Shown: positions 35,652 through 47,831 of the stretch, piece after piece | Numbering within the stretch: position 1 is the stretch's first letter | Layout of the letters: each line of letters begins with the position of its first letter | Source of the DNA: Serripes groenlandicus | Lineage: Eukaryota > Mollusca > Bivalvia > Cardiida > Cardiidae | Reading direction: 5' to 3' | Length of the DNA: 64,000 bases | NCBI GenBank assembly: GCA_031761405.1 | Contig: JASEVX010000003.1 | Coordinates: 145,134,350-145,198,349, forward strand | Notes under the pieces: model-generated | Databases searched by the model: none | Told to the model about the DNA's origin: nothing | Seen by the model: only the letters and a program-made list of their open reading frames with translations | Position numbers and translations under genes: made by a program

Positions 35652-36209
35652 CCGGATGAGTTTATTCCCATTATGTGGGAGTATGTTGTTAAAGGAAGCG
35701 ACTAACGTTTATCAAGATAGTTGATGTCAAGCATACAAGGGTTGTTCGTCTTGACCTTCGTCGATCACAAATATGATATAAACGTCTCGATACATAGTAA
35801 ACCTTTAACCCACACAAACACGACGTTTGATTAATCTACAGTGGACGTGTTTTGAAAACATTATGGTAAAGAGGACAAATTTCGGACGATGAAAACTGTA
35901 TCCTTTTCAAACAATGCTTACTAGTCTATTCTTAAAATAAAACATGCACCTATAGAATATTTCACTATTAACCTTAAATAATTTAGAAGTCGTCTGCGGT
36001 AGACTTATTCTACTGGGGAAAAAGCAGTAGTGCTAAGAAAATAATCTAACCTCAGATGACGTTTCAGTTAATATAACTTTTTATCACGATGAAAAGACGC
36101 GATTGCGTTTTCCTGGTTTTCTGAGTTGAATACGTAATTACCAAATCGGATAAGCACTCACTTCTTGAATTAATACAGTCTAGAGACATTTGGAATTGTG
36201 TTTCTTAGA

Positions 36210-36400
36210 TGAAACTGTCCCACATGAGACAAATCTGAAACAGACGAATTTGGCAGCTAGGTGAAAATGTCGAAAAGCACTCTTGATGAAAATATAAGTA
36301 ATGCAAAGTGTTGAAAACACTGTGGTACAAAGGGAAATTTCTCATCAAGAGCAATTTCTCCTTTTGTTACAATGTTTTAAGAGATCGTCTTGCAGATGAA
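36210..36400. mobile_element. piggyBac-like MITE (family 3), diverged
   Basis: CCCACATGAGACAAATCTGA, GGGAAATTTCTCATCAAGAG, CAATTTCTCCTTTTGTTACA. The outer termini are eroded. Confidence 0.65.
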
Positions 36401-36548
36401 GTGTGACAATTGATGGTTGATCTTGCTGATTCACATGGAAGGAAAGAAGGAGTTTATTTGGTGTATTGTGACCTCTAAATCGTTAACCGAATGCATAGAA
36501 ATCTTTAGATAGGAATGTAACATTTTTCCGTATACAAACGCAATTCGA

Positions 36549-36726
36549 CGCATCTCAAGCAGACGAATTTAGAAACATTACCCCAAAGCAATGTCTCTCT
36601 TTCCCCCAAAGTGTTCATCATTATAGATATAAACACATTTAGTTTCATGCGTAGAGATGTTCCTTTTTTTTGCTTAGATGATTTCTCAGACGTCAATATT
36701 TAAGTTGTATGTGGGAAAGGGTTAAG
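36549..36726. mobile_element. piggyBac-like MITE (family 3), partial
   Basis: AAGCAGACGAATTTAGAAAC on the left and GTATGTGGGAAAGGGTTAAG on the right; the centre has diverged. Confidence 0.55.
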
Positions 36727-37021
36727 TTATAACAGTGTTCGTCCCAAACACTGAATCAATATGTTGACTGACTGATCAAATTGGCATGTCCGTCATTGTC
36801 TAGGGTATCCACAAAATCCACATCTCTGAACACATTTTGGAATCGAACTTTTACGGACTTTCACATTTGAACCGTAGGTAAATAATTATACATGTATATT
36901 ATTTAGTTGAGCATGCACCGGCTCGTTGATTGATTTATTGATTTATTGATTGATATTTTGGTGTTTAGCGCTGTTTTCAACAGTGACGCCGGTCGGTTCA
37001 CATAACCATGTATTCTCTGGC

Positions 37022-37440
37022 TTTCTGACCATAACAACATTCTTCCAAATCTGACCGCCTCGGTGGTATTATGGTAGCTAGTCCGCCGTGGGTGAGAGAG
37101 GTCGTGTGTTCGATCGCAAGCCGGATCAAACCAAAATATGTTAAAGAGATAGTAATGGATTTCCCTTCCTGGCGTTTAGGGTTGTGGGTTCATAATACGA
37201 TTGCATCGCTGGTGTCAAGATACATGAACCAGTAGTACTGGTAACTTGCACAGGAAACGTAGTGATATAATTGGACCAGGAGTACTGGTAACTTGCCCAG
37301 GACACGGTGTGATATAATTGGACCAGTAGTACTGGTAACTTGTCCAGGACACGGTGTGATATCATTGGACCAGGAGTACTGGTAACTTGCCCAGGAAACA
37401 GTGTGATATAATTGAAAATATTGTTGAAAGTGGCGAAAAA
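37022..37440 (+). mobile_element. SINE-C with a 47-bp x4 internal array
   Basis: The tRNA-like head (GACCGCCTCGGTGG ... GTGTGTTCGATCGCAAGCCG) is followed by TTCCCTTCCTGGCGTTTAGG, GGTGTCAAGATACATGAACC, then four 47-bp units with AGTACTGGTAACTTG at 37234, 37281, 37328 and 37375. The tail is ATATTGTTGAAAGTGGCG. The tandem unit spans CCAGGACACGGTGTGATATA plus ATTGGACCAG. Confidence 0.85.
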
Positions 37441-37450
37441 GACCACACTA

Positions 37451-37545
37451 TTAACCCTTTCGCTCATACGACAATTCTGCAGCAGACGACTTTGAACATA
37501 TTTTGTCAAAAAATAGAAAATCTCTATAATTGAATGGATAACCTA
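37451..37545. mobile_element. piggyBac-like MITE (family 3), left part
   Basis: TTAACCCTTTCGCTCATACG, TGCAGCAGACGACTTTGAAC and AGAAAATCTCTATAATTGAA match the left half of the 46925 copy. Confidence 0.7.
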
Positions 37546-38794
37546 TGACAATCAAAGCGCCAATGGCACTGTAGTGGCGATCGTATGGAAAATCCTGCAA
37601 AGTAACAAGCAGTATATCGGTGTAGTGCTTGCGCTTTTCAATAATAGTGCACTCTGGTGCGGATCAATTTGAGAATGTATCAACCCTGCATCTTTTGACA
37701 GTAGAATAATGTTAGTTTGCCAGAATGTTGTCTTGGTGATTGTTTAGTTACGTTCTGAAACTGGTCATGATGTGTTCAAAATTAGGCCATTCCAAATTTA
37801 TAAAAAATCTAGTTGGTACTCGATAGACTAGCTACCGTTTTAGCTCATTAGAATGGCTATTTGTAATCTAAATTGTTCGGGTAATCATATGTTCATTACC
37901 AGGTCGCTAGGCCATATTAAGATAAAATATTGTGTACACTTTAGAAATGACAAAATTATCAAGAAAGGAGAGAAAACAGTATCCATTAGTTTGGTGTTTG
38001 TTTCAATGATGTCCGATATTAAACAGGTCTGTTTAATTTAGCTCCTTCACATTGCATGATTGAGGGTTGTCAGAGACATATAAACACAGTGTATTTATAT
38101 GTCTCTGAGGTTGTTAAACTGCTTCGAAAAATTTGAGTGCAATAACAAACACAAAACATGCACAAAAAGCACAATTTCACTATTTGCCAAACTGTTCAAT
38201 TTATAAAAAATATAGGCATATATTATAATGCTCGATCTCCAAACTAAATAAGGCTACACTTTCAGCATTGATTGCTAATTGACTCTAGAACGTGCAGACG
38301 TGTATACATAACGTGTGTACACACTGACATCGTGTGTCCTTTAAACCTTTGTAAACCAGTCTTATCATCTAGACGCTTTCATATATTTAAACAACTACAC
38401 AATGAAGCGTTTATAATATTGAGATTTAAGAACACCAGTTTCGCGAGCTATTTATAGAACCTTCTGGAATTTCCAGATTTGAGTATCATCATAGTTATTT
38501 GCCGTTATTTGCAAGGCAGAACCCGCAATGATATTTATTATCTGCCAAATCATGACGAAGATAATATTTACATATTTTAACTCTATGTAGATAATGTCTC
38601 GATAAAACTCAAATATTAGTAACAATCCGGTACCAAAGTAGCACTGACATAATTATTATTAATCGCGTATCTGCATCAATGATGGAACTATAACGGATGT
38701 GAGTAAATTAGTTTGCAGTAAGGAAAATAAATATCAACCGATTTTTCAAAACCGACTATGTAAATATTGTTCGTTGTTGTTGTTTCTGTTAGCA
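37546..38794. other. Intron 1 sequence; one strong hairpin
   Basis: At 38071-38107, CAGAGACATATAAA pairs with TTTATATGTCTCTG across a short loop. Otherwise no feature was recognised. Confidence 0.6.
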
Positions 38795-38951
38795 TTGTGG
38801 CGATTGTCAAACCAATCGCCACAAAAAGTGGAAAATATTGTGGCAAAATGAGAAATTGCACGTTTTGTGCAATTTCTTTTGTTACTATGTTTTCAAAAAG
38901 CCGTCTGCTGCAGAGGCGTAAGAAAGCGTCTATATGAGGGAAAGGGTTAAA
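38795..38951. mobile_element. piggyBac-like MITE (family 3), right part
   Basis: GAGAAATTGCACGTTTTGTG, AAGCCGTCTGCTGCAGAGGC and ATGAGGGAAAGGGTTAA. Confidence 0.7.
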
Positions 38952-39889
38952 AAGATAAAACTTGCAGAAGTGGTCACCATCCTTTAGTTTCATCCGGAGT
39001 TTTATTAATTATACGACGTGGTGGTTCTTTTTTTTAATTCGAGCTTCACCAGCCGATGTGTATTAAAGCCGAGACAGTAAGGCCAATTTGTACTTTCACA
39101 CCGGGAACTCAGATCTAGAGGTGCTTCGGGAAAGCATGACACACAGGTATTGTATGGGATTAACCTTCAAAGCAAGGACACTTCTCTATATCTTCCCTAT
39201 TGTACACAGTCTCAGAAAATCCTTGCAGACACATTTTGAATTTTTACACAAAGAACACCATATATCATTGACAAGGGATACCTCTCAGCTTTAAAATAGG
39301 GGAGGGGGTCATGCTTTATGCAAGAAAGGACCAACCCCGCAAAGATGGTCACCGTCATTTTTTAACAAAATCGGGCTAGGTAAAACTGGTTCTCTACATT
39401 ATCTAACTTCACTTTCTCACAAGGTTAAAACACCAAAAATGATCAAATAAAACAGTTTCAGTGCATCTTATACATATTTACAATGTATTTGCGTAACTTG
39501 ACAGAACAATCGAAGTCCCCTTTGCTTATCTGAACTATACTATTGTTGGTCTCTACAGTTTAACCTAAATATGGTAGTTAAAACAACACTAACGGTGCTG
39601 TTAAATATTCAAACTTATTTTTTTCAAACGTGCATGCTAACAAATTGCTTTTGTCTCCCAAACCGATATCATTACAAATAACTTTGCTTAAAATAACGCA
39701 AACCAAGAAGAGATCCAATTGAATTGTTCGGTGAATCGATCTCTTAAGCTCTTAAGCAAATAAACAATCCATAAGAATCGGATCAACTTTTACGCAAATG
39801 AAAAGAATGTTCTTTTAAAATCTCAGAAAATAGTCCTCTGCAATGGTTCCCTTCACCATACCGAAAAAATAGCTAAAATTGGAATTGTT
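38952..39889. other. Intron 1 sequence without recognised features
   Basis: AT-rich; short frames only. Confidence 0.4.
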
Positions 39890-39956
39890 TTTATGAACGT
39901 AGTTCTACGCCGCTTTCAATGGTATTTCCGTTATACCGCGGCGTACCCATCATCAG

Positions 39957-41995
39957 CTATCAGTAATACTCATCCTGACTGCAATACCAGTAATACTCAT
40001 CCTGACAGCAATACCAGTAATACTCATCCTGACAGCAATACCAGTAATACTCATTCAGACAGCAATACCAGTAATAGTCATCGTGGCAGCCATACCAGTA
40101 ATACTCATCCTGACAGCAATACCAGTTATATTCATCCTGACAGCAATACCAGTAATACTCATCCTGACAGCAATACCAGTAATACTCATCCTGACAGCAA
40201 TACCAGGAATACTCATCCTGACTGCAATATCAGTAATATTCATCCTGACAGACATACCAGTAATACTCATCCTAGCAGCACTACCAGTAATACTCATCAT
40301 GACAGTAATACCAGTAATACTCATCCTTACAGCAATACCGGTTATACTCATCCTGACAGCAATACCAGTAAAACACATCCTGACATCAATTACAAGTAAT
40401 ACTCATCCTGACAGCAATACTAGTAATACTCACCTGACAGCCATACCAGTAATACTCATCCTGACAACAATACCAGTAATACTCACCCTGACAACAATAC
40501 CAGTAATACTCATCCTGACAGCAATACCAGTAATACTCATTCAGACAGCAATACCAGTAATACTTTTCATAGTTTAAACATATTTTATTGCCATATAAAA
40601 TTATTTAACATTATACAATGCACAGGTATATCATATACTATTATAGGCAAAATGGTCTGGCCACAAGTTCTCACAACATTAGATACGACCATTCCCTTTA
40701 AATACTTATCATGACAGCAATACCAGTAATACTCATCCTGACAGCAATACCAGTAATACTAATCCTGACTGCAATACCAGTAAATCTCATCCTGGCAGCA
40801 ATACCAGTAATACCCATCCTGACAGCAATACCAGTAATGCTCATCCTGACAGCAAAACCAGTAAATCTCATTCTGGCAGCAATACCAGTAATACTCAACC
40901 TGACTGCAATTACCAGTAATACACATCTTGACAGCAATACGAGTAATACTCTTCCTGACAGCAATACCAGTAAATATCATCCTGGCATCAATACCAGTAA
41001 TACCCATCCTGACTGCAATTACCAGTAATACTCATCCTGACAGCAATATCAGTTATAATCTTCCTGACAGCAATACCAGTAATACTCATCCTGACAGCAA
41101 TACCAGTTATACTCATCCTCACAGCAATACCAGTAATACTCATCCTGACAGCAATACCAGTTATACTCATCCTCACAGCAATACCAGTAATACTCATCCT
41201 GACAGGAATACCAGTAATGTTCATCCTGACAGGGATACCAGAAAAATTTATCCTGGCATCAATACCAGTAATACCCATCCTGACAGGAATACCAGTAATA
41301 CTCATCCTGACAGCAATATCAGTTATAATCTTCCTGACAGCAATACCAGTAATACTCATCCTGACAGCAATACCAGTTATACTCATCCTCACAGCAATAC
41401 CAGTAATACTCATCCTGACAGCAATACCAGTTATAATCCTCCTGACAGGAATACCAGTAATACTCATCCTGACAGGAATACCAGTAATGTTCATCCTGAC
41501 AGGGATACCAGAAATATTTATCATGACAGGAATACCAGTAATACTCATCCTGACAGGAATACCAGTAATACTCATCCTGACAGCAATACCAGTAATACTC
41601 ATCCTGACAGGAATACCAGTAATACTCATCATGACAGGAATACCAGTAATACTCATCCTGACAGGAATACCAGTAATACTCATCCTGACAGCAATACCAG
41701 TAATACTCATCATGACAGCAATGCCAATAATACTCATCCTGACAGCAATATCCGTAATACTCATCCTGACAGCAATACCAGTAATAATCATACAGACAGC
41801 AATACCAGTAATACTCATCCTGACAGGAATACCAGTAATACTCATCATGACAGCAATTCCAGTAATACTCATCCTGACAGCAATACCCGTAATACTCATC
41901 CTGACAGCAATACCAGTAATACTCATCCTGACAGCAATACCAGTAATACTCATCCAGACAGCAATACCAGCAATACTCATCCTGACAGCAATTTA
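39957..41995. repeat. 27-bp tandem array, about 70 copies
   Basis: The unit is CCAGTAATACTCATCCTGAC plus AGCAATA; common variants are AGGAATA and CATCATG. Interrupted at about 40568-40705. Because 27 is a multiple of 3 and the unit lacks stops in several frames, long open frames exist on both strands (up to 361 codons), all simple nine-residue repeats such as NTSNTHPDS. Confidence 0.97.
40568..40705 (-). mobile_element. Insertion inside the 27-bp array, possibly a LINE 3' fragment
   Basis: About 138 bp of unrelated AT-rich sequence. On the minus strand it contains GTGGCCAGACCATTTTGCCT and ends near GCAATAAAATATG, with an AATAAA signal. The class is inferred and weak. Confidence 0.5.
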
Positions 41996-42139
41996 TCAAT
42001 CGAAGTGTTATAACCGTTACATTGCAAGCCATAGATGGAGCCATTACTACCAATCTTAAAGTATGACCCGACCGGGGATTAAACCCCGGTCTTCCTTTCC
42101 AGAGATGGACACTCTAACCACTACACCACGGAGAAAGGC

Positions 42140-43068
42140 ATTCTTATCAAAATGAAATAACAGCAAATCATTGAGCTCTGACAGGAAGATTGGAAATAAA
42201 ATACAAACACATATTAGTTGTTTACCCTTCTCTAACACTAATATTTAACCAATCTGATGCACACGACATCAAAAATACTTGTTTGTGGAATGGAAAATGT
42301 CTATCAATTAAGTTATTACTTTAGACAAGATTAGAAAGCATGGTAGGAAAATGAGACATTGCTTCTTATGGACAAATTCTCCTTTTCCAAGAACCTTTTC
42401 AAAAGTCGTCTGCTGCAAAATGGAAACGCCACTGGCGCCTTTGCATTTCGAAAATGGTCAATGGTAACGGTTAAGACAAAATCGGTTCGGAATCATGTTC
42501 CACCAAGCTACCTGGAGTAAATTTTAAGTTGTTTTTTATGTTTAAGACATTGAGCAGAACAAGATGAAAATAGAAAAATAATTGCTTAAATTTAACAGCG
42601 ACTTCTGAAGAGATATGTAGCTTGAAATGGCTGAAAAGTCACTCATTGGTAAACATTGAAATCGTAACAGCGACCTCTGAAGAGATATGTAGCTTGAAAT
42701 GGCTGAAAAGTCACTAATTGGTAAAAATCGAAAACGAACTCTTGTAATGAGATCGATCCTGTAGTAACCTCCATTCTTTTCTACGTGAGATGGAAGCTTT
42801 GATTAGTCAGTTCATTAGTGAGATTTACATCCGATATCAATTTAGAATTACGCAGGGAATTCAGACTTCTGATTCGTTAAATCCGTGTTTTACAAACTAA
42901 TGAACCTGAAACTATGGTAAAAGATAACAGTCTAGAAATCAGTCAATGTATTGACATACTTACTCCCTGGTCTGGCGGTAAGAGTGTTCATGTCGTCAGA
43001 TTGTAGTAAGATCACAATTTGGTCTATTTAAATGACAGATGGGCTTTCCTCCCCAGTTTGAAGTAATC
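42140..43068. other. Intron 1 sequence: MITE fragment and a 72-bp duplication
   Basis: 42340-42475 has family 3 landmarks (GACAAATTCTCCTTTTCCAA, AAAAGTCGTCTGCTGCAAAA). GCGAC(T/C)TCTGAAGAGATATG occurs at 42598 and 42670, giving two 72-bp copies. No exon recognised. Confidence 0.7.
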
Positions 43069-45560
43069 GTAGTCTGGAGTCACCTGCCCCTGCCATTACA
43101 TTATAGGGTCAACCATACACCAATAATAGTCTAGAGTTACCTGCCCCTACCATTACATTATAGGGTCAACCATACACCAATAATAGTCTAGAGTTACCTG
43201 CCCCTACCATTACATTATAGGGTCAACCATACACCAATAATAGTCTAGAGTTACCTGCCCCTACCATTACATTATAGGGTCAACCATACACCAATAATAG
43301 TCTAGAGTTACCTGCCCCTACCATTACATTATAGGGTCAACCATACACCAATAATAGTCTAGAGTTACCTGCCCCTACCATTACACTATAGGGTCAACCA
43401 TACACCAATAATAGTCTAGAGTTACCTGCCCCTACCATTACATTATAGGGTCAAACATACACTTATAATGGTAGTCTAGATTTACCTGCCCCTGCCATTA
43501 CATTATAGGGTCAACCATACACCAATAATAGTCTAGAGTTACCTGCCCCTACCATTACATTATAGGGTCAACCATACACCAATAATAGTCTAGAGTTACC
43601 TGCCCCTACCATTACATTATAGGGTCAACCATACACCAATAATAGTCTAGAGTTACCTGCCCCTACCATTACATTATAGGGTCAACCATACACCAATAAT
43701 AGTCTAGAGTTACCTGCCCCTACCATTACATTATAGGGACAAACATACACCAATAATAGTCTAGAGTTACCTGCCCCTACCATTACATTATAGGGTCAAC
43801 CATACACCAATAATAGTCTAGAGTTACCTGCCCCTACCATTACATTATAGGGTCAACCATACACCAATAATAGTCTAGATTTACCTGCCCCTACCATTAC
43901 ATTATAGGGTCAACCATACACCAATAATAGTCTAGAGTTACCTACCCCTACCATTACATTATAGGGTCAACCATACACCAATAATAGTCTAGAGTTACCT
44001 GCCCCTACCATTACATTATAGGGTCAAACATACACCAATAATAGTCTAGAGTTACCTGCCCCTACCATTACATTATAGGGTCAACCATACACCAATAATA
44101 GTCTAGAGCTACCTGCCCCTACCATTACATTATAGGGTCAACCATACACCAATAATAGTCTAGAGTTACCTGCCCCTACCATTACATTATAGGGTCAACC
44201 ATACACCAATAATAGTCTAGAGTTACCTGCCCCTACAATTACATTATAGGGTCAACCATACACCAATAATAGTCTAGAGTTACCTGCCCCTACCATTACA
44301 TTATAGGGTCAACCATACACCAATAATAGTCTAGAGTTACCTGCCCCTACCATTACATTATAGGGTCAACCATACACCAATAATAGTCTAGAGTTACCTG
44401 CCCCTACCATTACATTATAGGGTCAACCATACACCAATAATAGTCTAGAGTTACCTGCCCCTACCATTACATTATAGGGTCAACCATACACCAATAATAG
44501 TCTAGAGTTACCTGCCCCTACCATTACATTATAGGGTCAACCATACACCAATAATAGTCTAGAGTTACCTGCCCCTACAATTACATTATAGGGTCAAACA
44601 TACACTTATAATGGTAGTCCAGATTTACCTGTCCCTACAATTACATTATAGGGTCAAACATACACTTATAATGGTAGTCTAGATTTACCTGCCCCTACAA
44701 TTACATTATGTGGTCAGGCATGCACCAATAATGGTAGTCTGGAGTAACCCGCCCCTACCATTACATTATATGGTCAGGCATACACTGATATCGAGTCCCG
44801 GTAGCTCAGTCGGTAACGACGCGGGCTGTCAATCCAGGGGTTGTGAGTTCGAATCCCGGCTCGGCCAACGTTCTTTCCGACGTTTGACAAAAGTCATTAC
44901 GACATGCGTCATTCGTCTTCCACCAATGGGCTAAGTCTATGTGGAAAAGCAGCCAGTTGCTTGGGAAGATTGTTGTGTGGAGTACTGGTGCGAGAAAACC
45001 ATGAAACACATGATTAGGTGAACTGGCCGCCGTGATATGACTGAGAAATTGTTAAAAACGGCGTTAAACCCCAATCAATCAAGCATACACTGATAATGGT
45101 AGTCTGGAGTTACCTGCCCCTACCATTACATTATAGGGTCAAACATACATCAATAATGGAAGTCTGGAGTTACATGCCCCTACCATTACATTATAGGGTC
45201 AAACATACACCAATAATGGTAGTCTGGAGTTACATGCCCCTACCATTACATTATAGGGTCAAACATACACCAATAATGGTAGTCTGGAGTTACATGCCCC
45301 TACCATTACATTATAGGGTCAAACATACACCAATAATGGTAGTCTGGAGTTACATGCCCCTACCATTACATTATAGGGTCAAACATACACTGATAATGGT
45401 AGTCTGGAGTTACATGCCCCTACCATTACATTGTAGGGTCAGGCATGCACTAATAATTGTAGTCTGGAGTAACCTCGCCCTACAATTACACTATATGGTC
45501 AGGCACACACTAATAGTCGTAGTCTGGAGTTACCTGCCCCTATAATTACACTATAGGGTC
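43069..45560. repeat. 57/60-bp tandem array of element E, about 37 copies
   Basis: The unit is TAGTCTAGAGTTACCTGCCC plus CTACCATTACATTATAGGGT and CAACCATACACCAATAA. From about 44600 a 60-bp form with an added ATGG takes over. The SINE at 44791-45082 interrupts it. Repetitive open frames of 20-residue period (45096-45545) are by-products. Confidence 0.96.
44791..45082 (+). mobile_element. tRNA-Asp-derived SINE inserted in the 57/60-bp array
   Basis: Full length: A box, GTC anticodon loop, B box and AATCAATCAA tail. A perfect 13-bp target duplication GCATACACTGATA occupies 44778-44790 and 45083-45095 and is itself array sequence, so the insertion post-dates at least part of the expansion. Confidence 0.96.
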
Positions 45561-45725
45561 AGGCATACACTTATAATGCTCGCATACATTAATAATGGCG
45601 GTGCCTTTTGGAAATGGTGCAGCAAACGCAAACAAAAAGCTATAGAAATAACTTTTTAGCTTCAGTATTTATGTATTGATTCCAAACCTCAAGTTGTAAT
45701 GGCCCACTGTAGAGATTACGATAAT
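45561..45725 (+). mobile_element. Right flank of element E
   Basis: AATAATGGCGGTGCCTTTTG, GCAAACGCAAACAAAAAGCT and TATTGATTCCAAACCTCAAG match the flanks of the other two E loci. Confidence 0.8.
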
Positions 45726-45798
45726 CGTATGTATATGTACATATTTATTCATTTACTTATAACTCATAAGCGCTTTACCGTCGTTATCTTACATTCAA

Positions 45799-46040
45799 AA
45801 GGAGTTGTGAGTTCGAATCCCAGCTTGGCCAACATTTTTTCCAACGTTTGATAAAAGTCACTATTACAACAAGCGTCATTCGTCTTTCACCAATGGGCTA
45901 AGTCTATGTGGAAAAGCAGCCAGTTGCTTGGAAAGTATGTTTTGTTGAGTAGTGGTGTGAGAAAGCTAGGAAACACTTGAGGCCGTGATATGACTGAAAA
46001 ATTGTTGAAACGGCATTAAGCCCCAATCAATCAATATGTT
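45799..46040 (+). mobile_element. tRNA-Asp-type SINE, 5'-truncated at the B box
   Basis: Begins GTTGTGAGTTCGAATCCCAG and ends CGGCATTAAGCCCCAATCAA. The A-box half is missing. Confidence 0.9.
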
Positions 46041-46608
46041 ATATGTATGTATACACTTATCGACTAATTTGAATTTGACTCCGTTTATAACAGACTTTAC
46101 GTCAACAATACTAATGTCCAGTTAAAACAACGCCGAAGATCGATACTTTCGAACATTATCAGTTTGATCCACATACGTATTGAAACGTTTTTCTTGAAGA
46201 CGAACAACTGCACTGAGGTGTAGTTAACGACGATGCTGACTGATCTTCACATGCATCATAAATATAGAGAAAAGAACACGATGTCCCACGTTATATTTCG
46301 ATGTTTCTCTCAACAGTTTTGACCCAAAATATACCATGAAAAGTGCATGAAAATGCATGGAAATAATTGTTAACGTTTCAAGTGTTATTCAGTCGTATTA
46401 GGACTCGACTACATATACATATACAATACAAAGATAACTTAAACCAGACAAATATTTGTCCTGCACATTTGTATTTACATGTAGTTCCAAGAATGCCCAG
46501 ATAGATTTTGTAAAAAATGTTTCAAAACGAGATATATCTCCTTTTCTCAAAATGTTTTCAATTTTATAGCATTTTTCGATCATATGCTACATTTTTCTAC
46601 AATATATG
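46041..46608. other. Intron 1 sequence without recognised features
   Basis: AT-rich, no exon-like frame. Confidence 0.4.
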
Positions 46609-46808
46609 AACCTAAGCATGCCGCGCAGGCTGACCCGGACAGATACTTTTAGCCTCCTGTGGATTTTCTGTTTCAGGAATCATTAGTCTAGACACATCTA
46701 GACGGAATGTGTCGGCCCGGATTAGCCAGCACGGATAAGGCAGGCTGATCTGATCGATACATTACGCAGAGTCTATAAGGTTGGTTTTCTCGTGGATGGG
46801 GTTCATTT
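46609..46808 (-). mobile_element. hAT-like MITE, one end truncated
   Basis: ACCTAAGCATGCCGCGCAGG at the left, GGTTGGTTTTCTCGTGGATG at the right; the outer left inverted repeat is missing. Confidence 0.8.
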
Positions 46809-46924
46809 CTAAAGCGGACGACTCTCACACCATCGGGTCAGGTAATCTGTTTAGGGACGGATTTTAGACGAAGCCATTCGGGGGAATATCGGATAAAACA
46901 GATGAGACTGATTATTTCTCTGGT

Positions 46925-47152
46925 TAACCTTTTCCCATATACGACAATTCTGCAGCAGACGACTTTGAACATATTTTGTCATAAAATAGAAAATCTCTAT
47001 AATTGAATGGATAACCTATGACTAAAAGTGGAAAACATTGTGGCCAAAGGAGAAATTGCTCGTTTTGAGCAATTTCTTGCTTTGTCACTATGATTTCAAA
47101 AAGCCGTCTGCTGCAGAGGCGTCAGAAAGCGTCTATATGAGGGAAAGGGTTT
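46925..47152. mobile_element. piggyBac-like MITE (family 3), well preserved
   Basis: TTAACCTTTTCCCATATACG ... GAGGGAAAGGGTTTA. The core is a near-perfect hairpin: GGAGAAATTGCTCGTTTTGA followed by GCAATTTCTTGC. Inner arms GCAGCAGACGACTTTGAA and CAAAAAGCCGTCTGCTGC also pair. Confidence 0.85.
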
Positions 47153-47479
47153 ACCTTTTACCAGATTCGTCTACTTTGAAATTGGTTGTGAAAAATATGT
47201 AAAAATCTATTTAAACATTAGATTGTAATACATAACTGGAAACAGTTTTGGAAGAGGAGAAATGATTGATCTTGAGCAAATTTTTCCTGTTTCCACACTG
47301 TTTCTTTATCCTTCTCCTACATAAGACACAAACTCGGGCTGAGTGTCACTCGGTGGAAATGAATTAGACCGATTTCACCAAGACAAATCCTCTGTATAAC
47401 CAGTGACGTAGATAAGATATTATCTACGTCCCTGGTATAACAGACAAATTGAAAACGCATTTTGATGCATCGGCAGCAG

Positions 47480-47660
47480 ACGATTTTTGGAAACATTTTT
47501 GTCAAAAAGAAATTGCTATTTGTGATCAATTTCCCCTTTTTCAACACTATTCAATAATTTCAATTTCGTTTTTAAATTTTGTCTATATGATTGCCTAAAT
47601 ATTTTAAAGTAGTCCGCTGCACGAGGAGTCCAAATGTTCGTCTGCGTAGAAACTCGTTGA
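47480..47660. mobile_element. piggyBac-like MITE (family 3), diverged
   Basis: GGCAGCAGACGATTTTTGGA, AAATTGCTATTTGTGATCAA and AAGTAGTCCGCTGCACGAGG retain family order. A further fragment lies at about 47160-47330. Confidence 0.55.
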
Positions 47661-47831
47661 GGAACACGTGATACAATATTTACCGTTGTTAAATAATCAC
47701 GTCAATCTTCAGACGGGTAATATTGCCTCAATAAATTTACTGATTACAGAATATTTACACAATGGGAATACCAAACACATACATTTCCTTTCGTTCAGAC
47801 ATTAAGCTTCTGGGTCAAATAGCAGTTCCGT

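Larger units (their letters stand above)
39895..42137 (-). mobile_element. SINE-C on the minus strand, expanded by the 27-bp array
   Basis: The left flank of the array (TACGCCGCTTTCAATGGTAT, CCGTTATACCGCGGCG) is the SINE-C 3' tail in reverse. The right flank (GCCATTACTACCAATC, AAGTATGACCCGACCGGGGA, ACTCTAACCACTACACCACG) is the body and the tRNA-like head. The whole 2.2 kb is therefore best read as one SINE with its middle expanded. Confidence 0.8.

Noticed and set aside
40928..42013. 361-codon open frame (and a 330-codon antisense one) of repeated nine-residue units
   Set aside because: The 27-bp period is a multiple of three and the unit lacks stops in several frames on both strands. The array has a SINE origin and an insertion interrupts it.
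45096..45545. 149-codon open frame with a 20-residue repeat
   Set aside because: Generated by the 60-bp unit of the element E array; no independent sign of coding.
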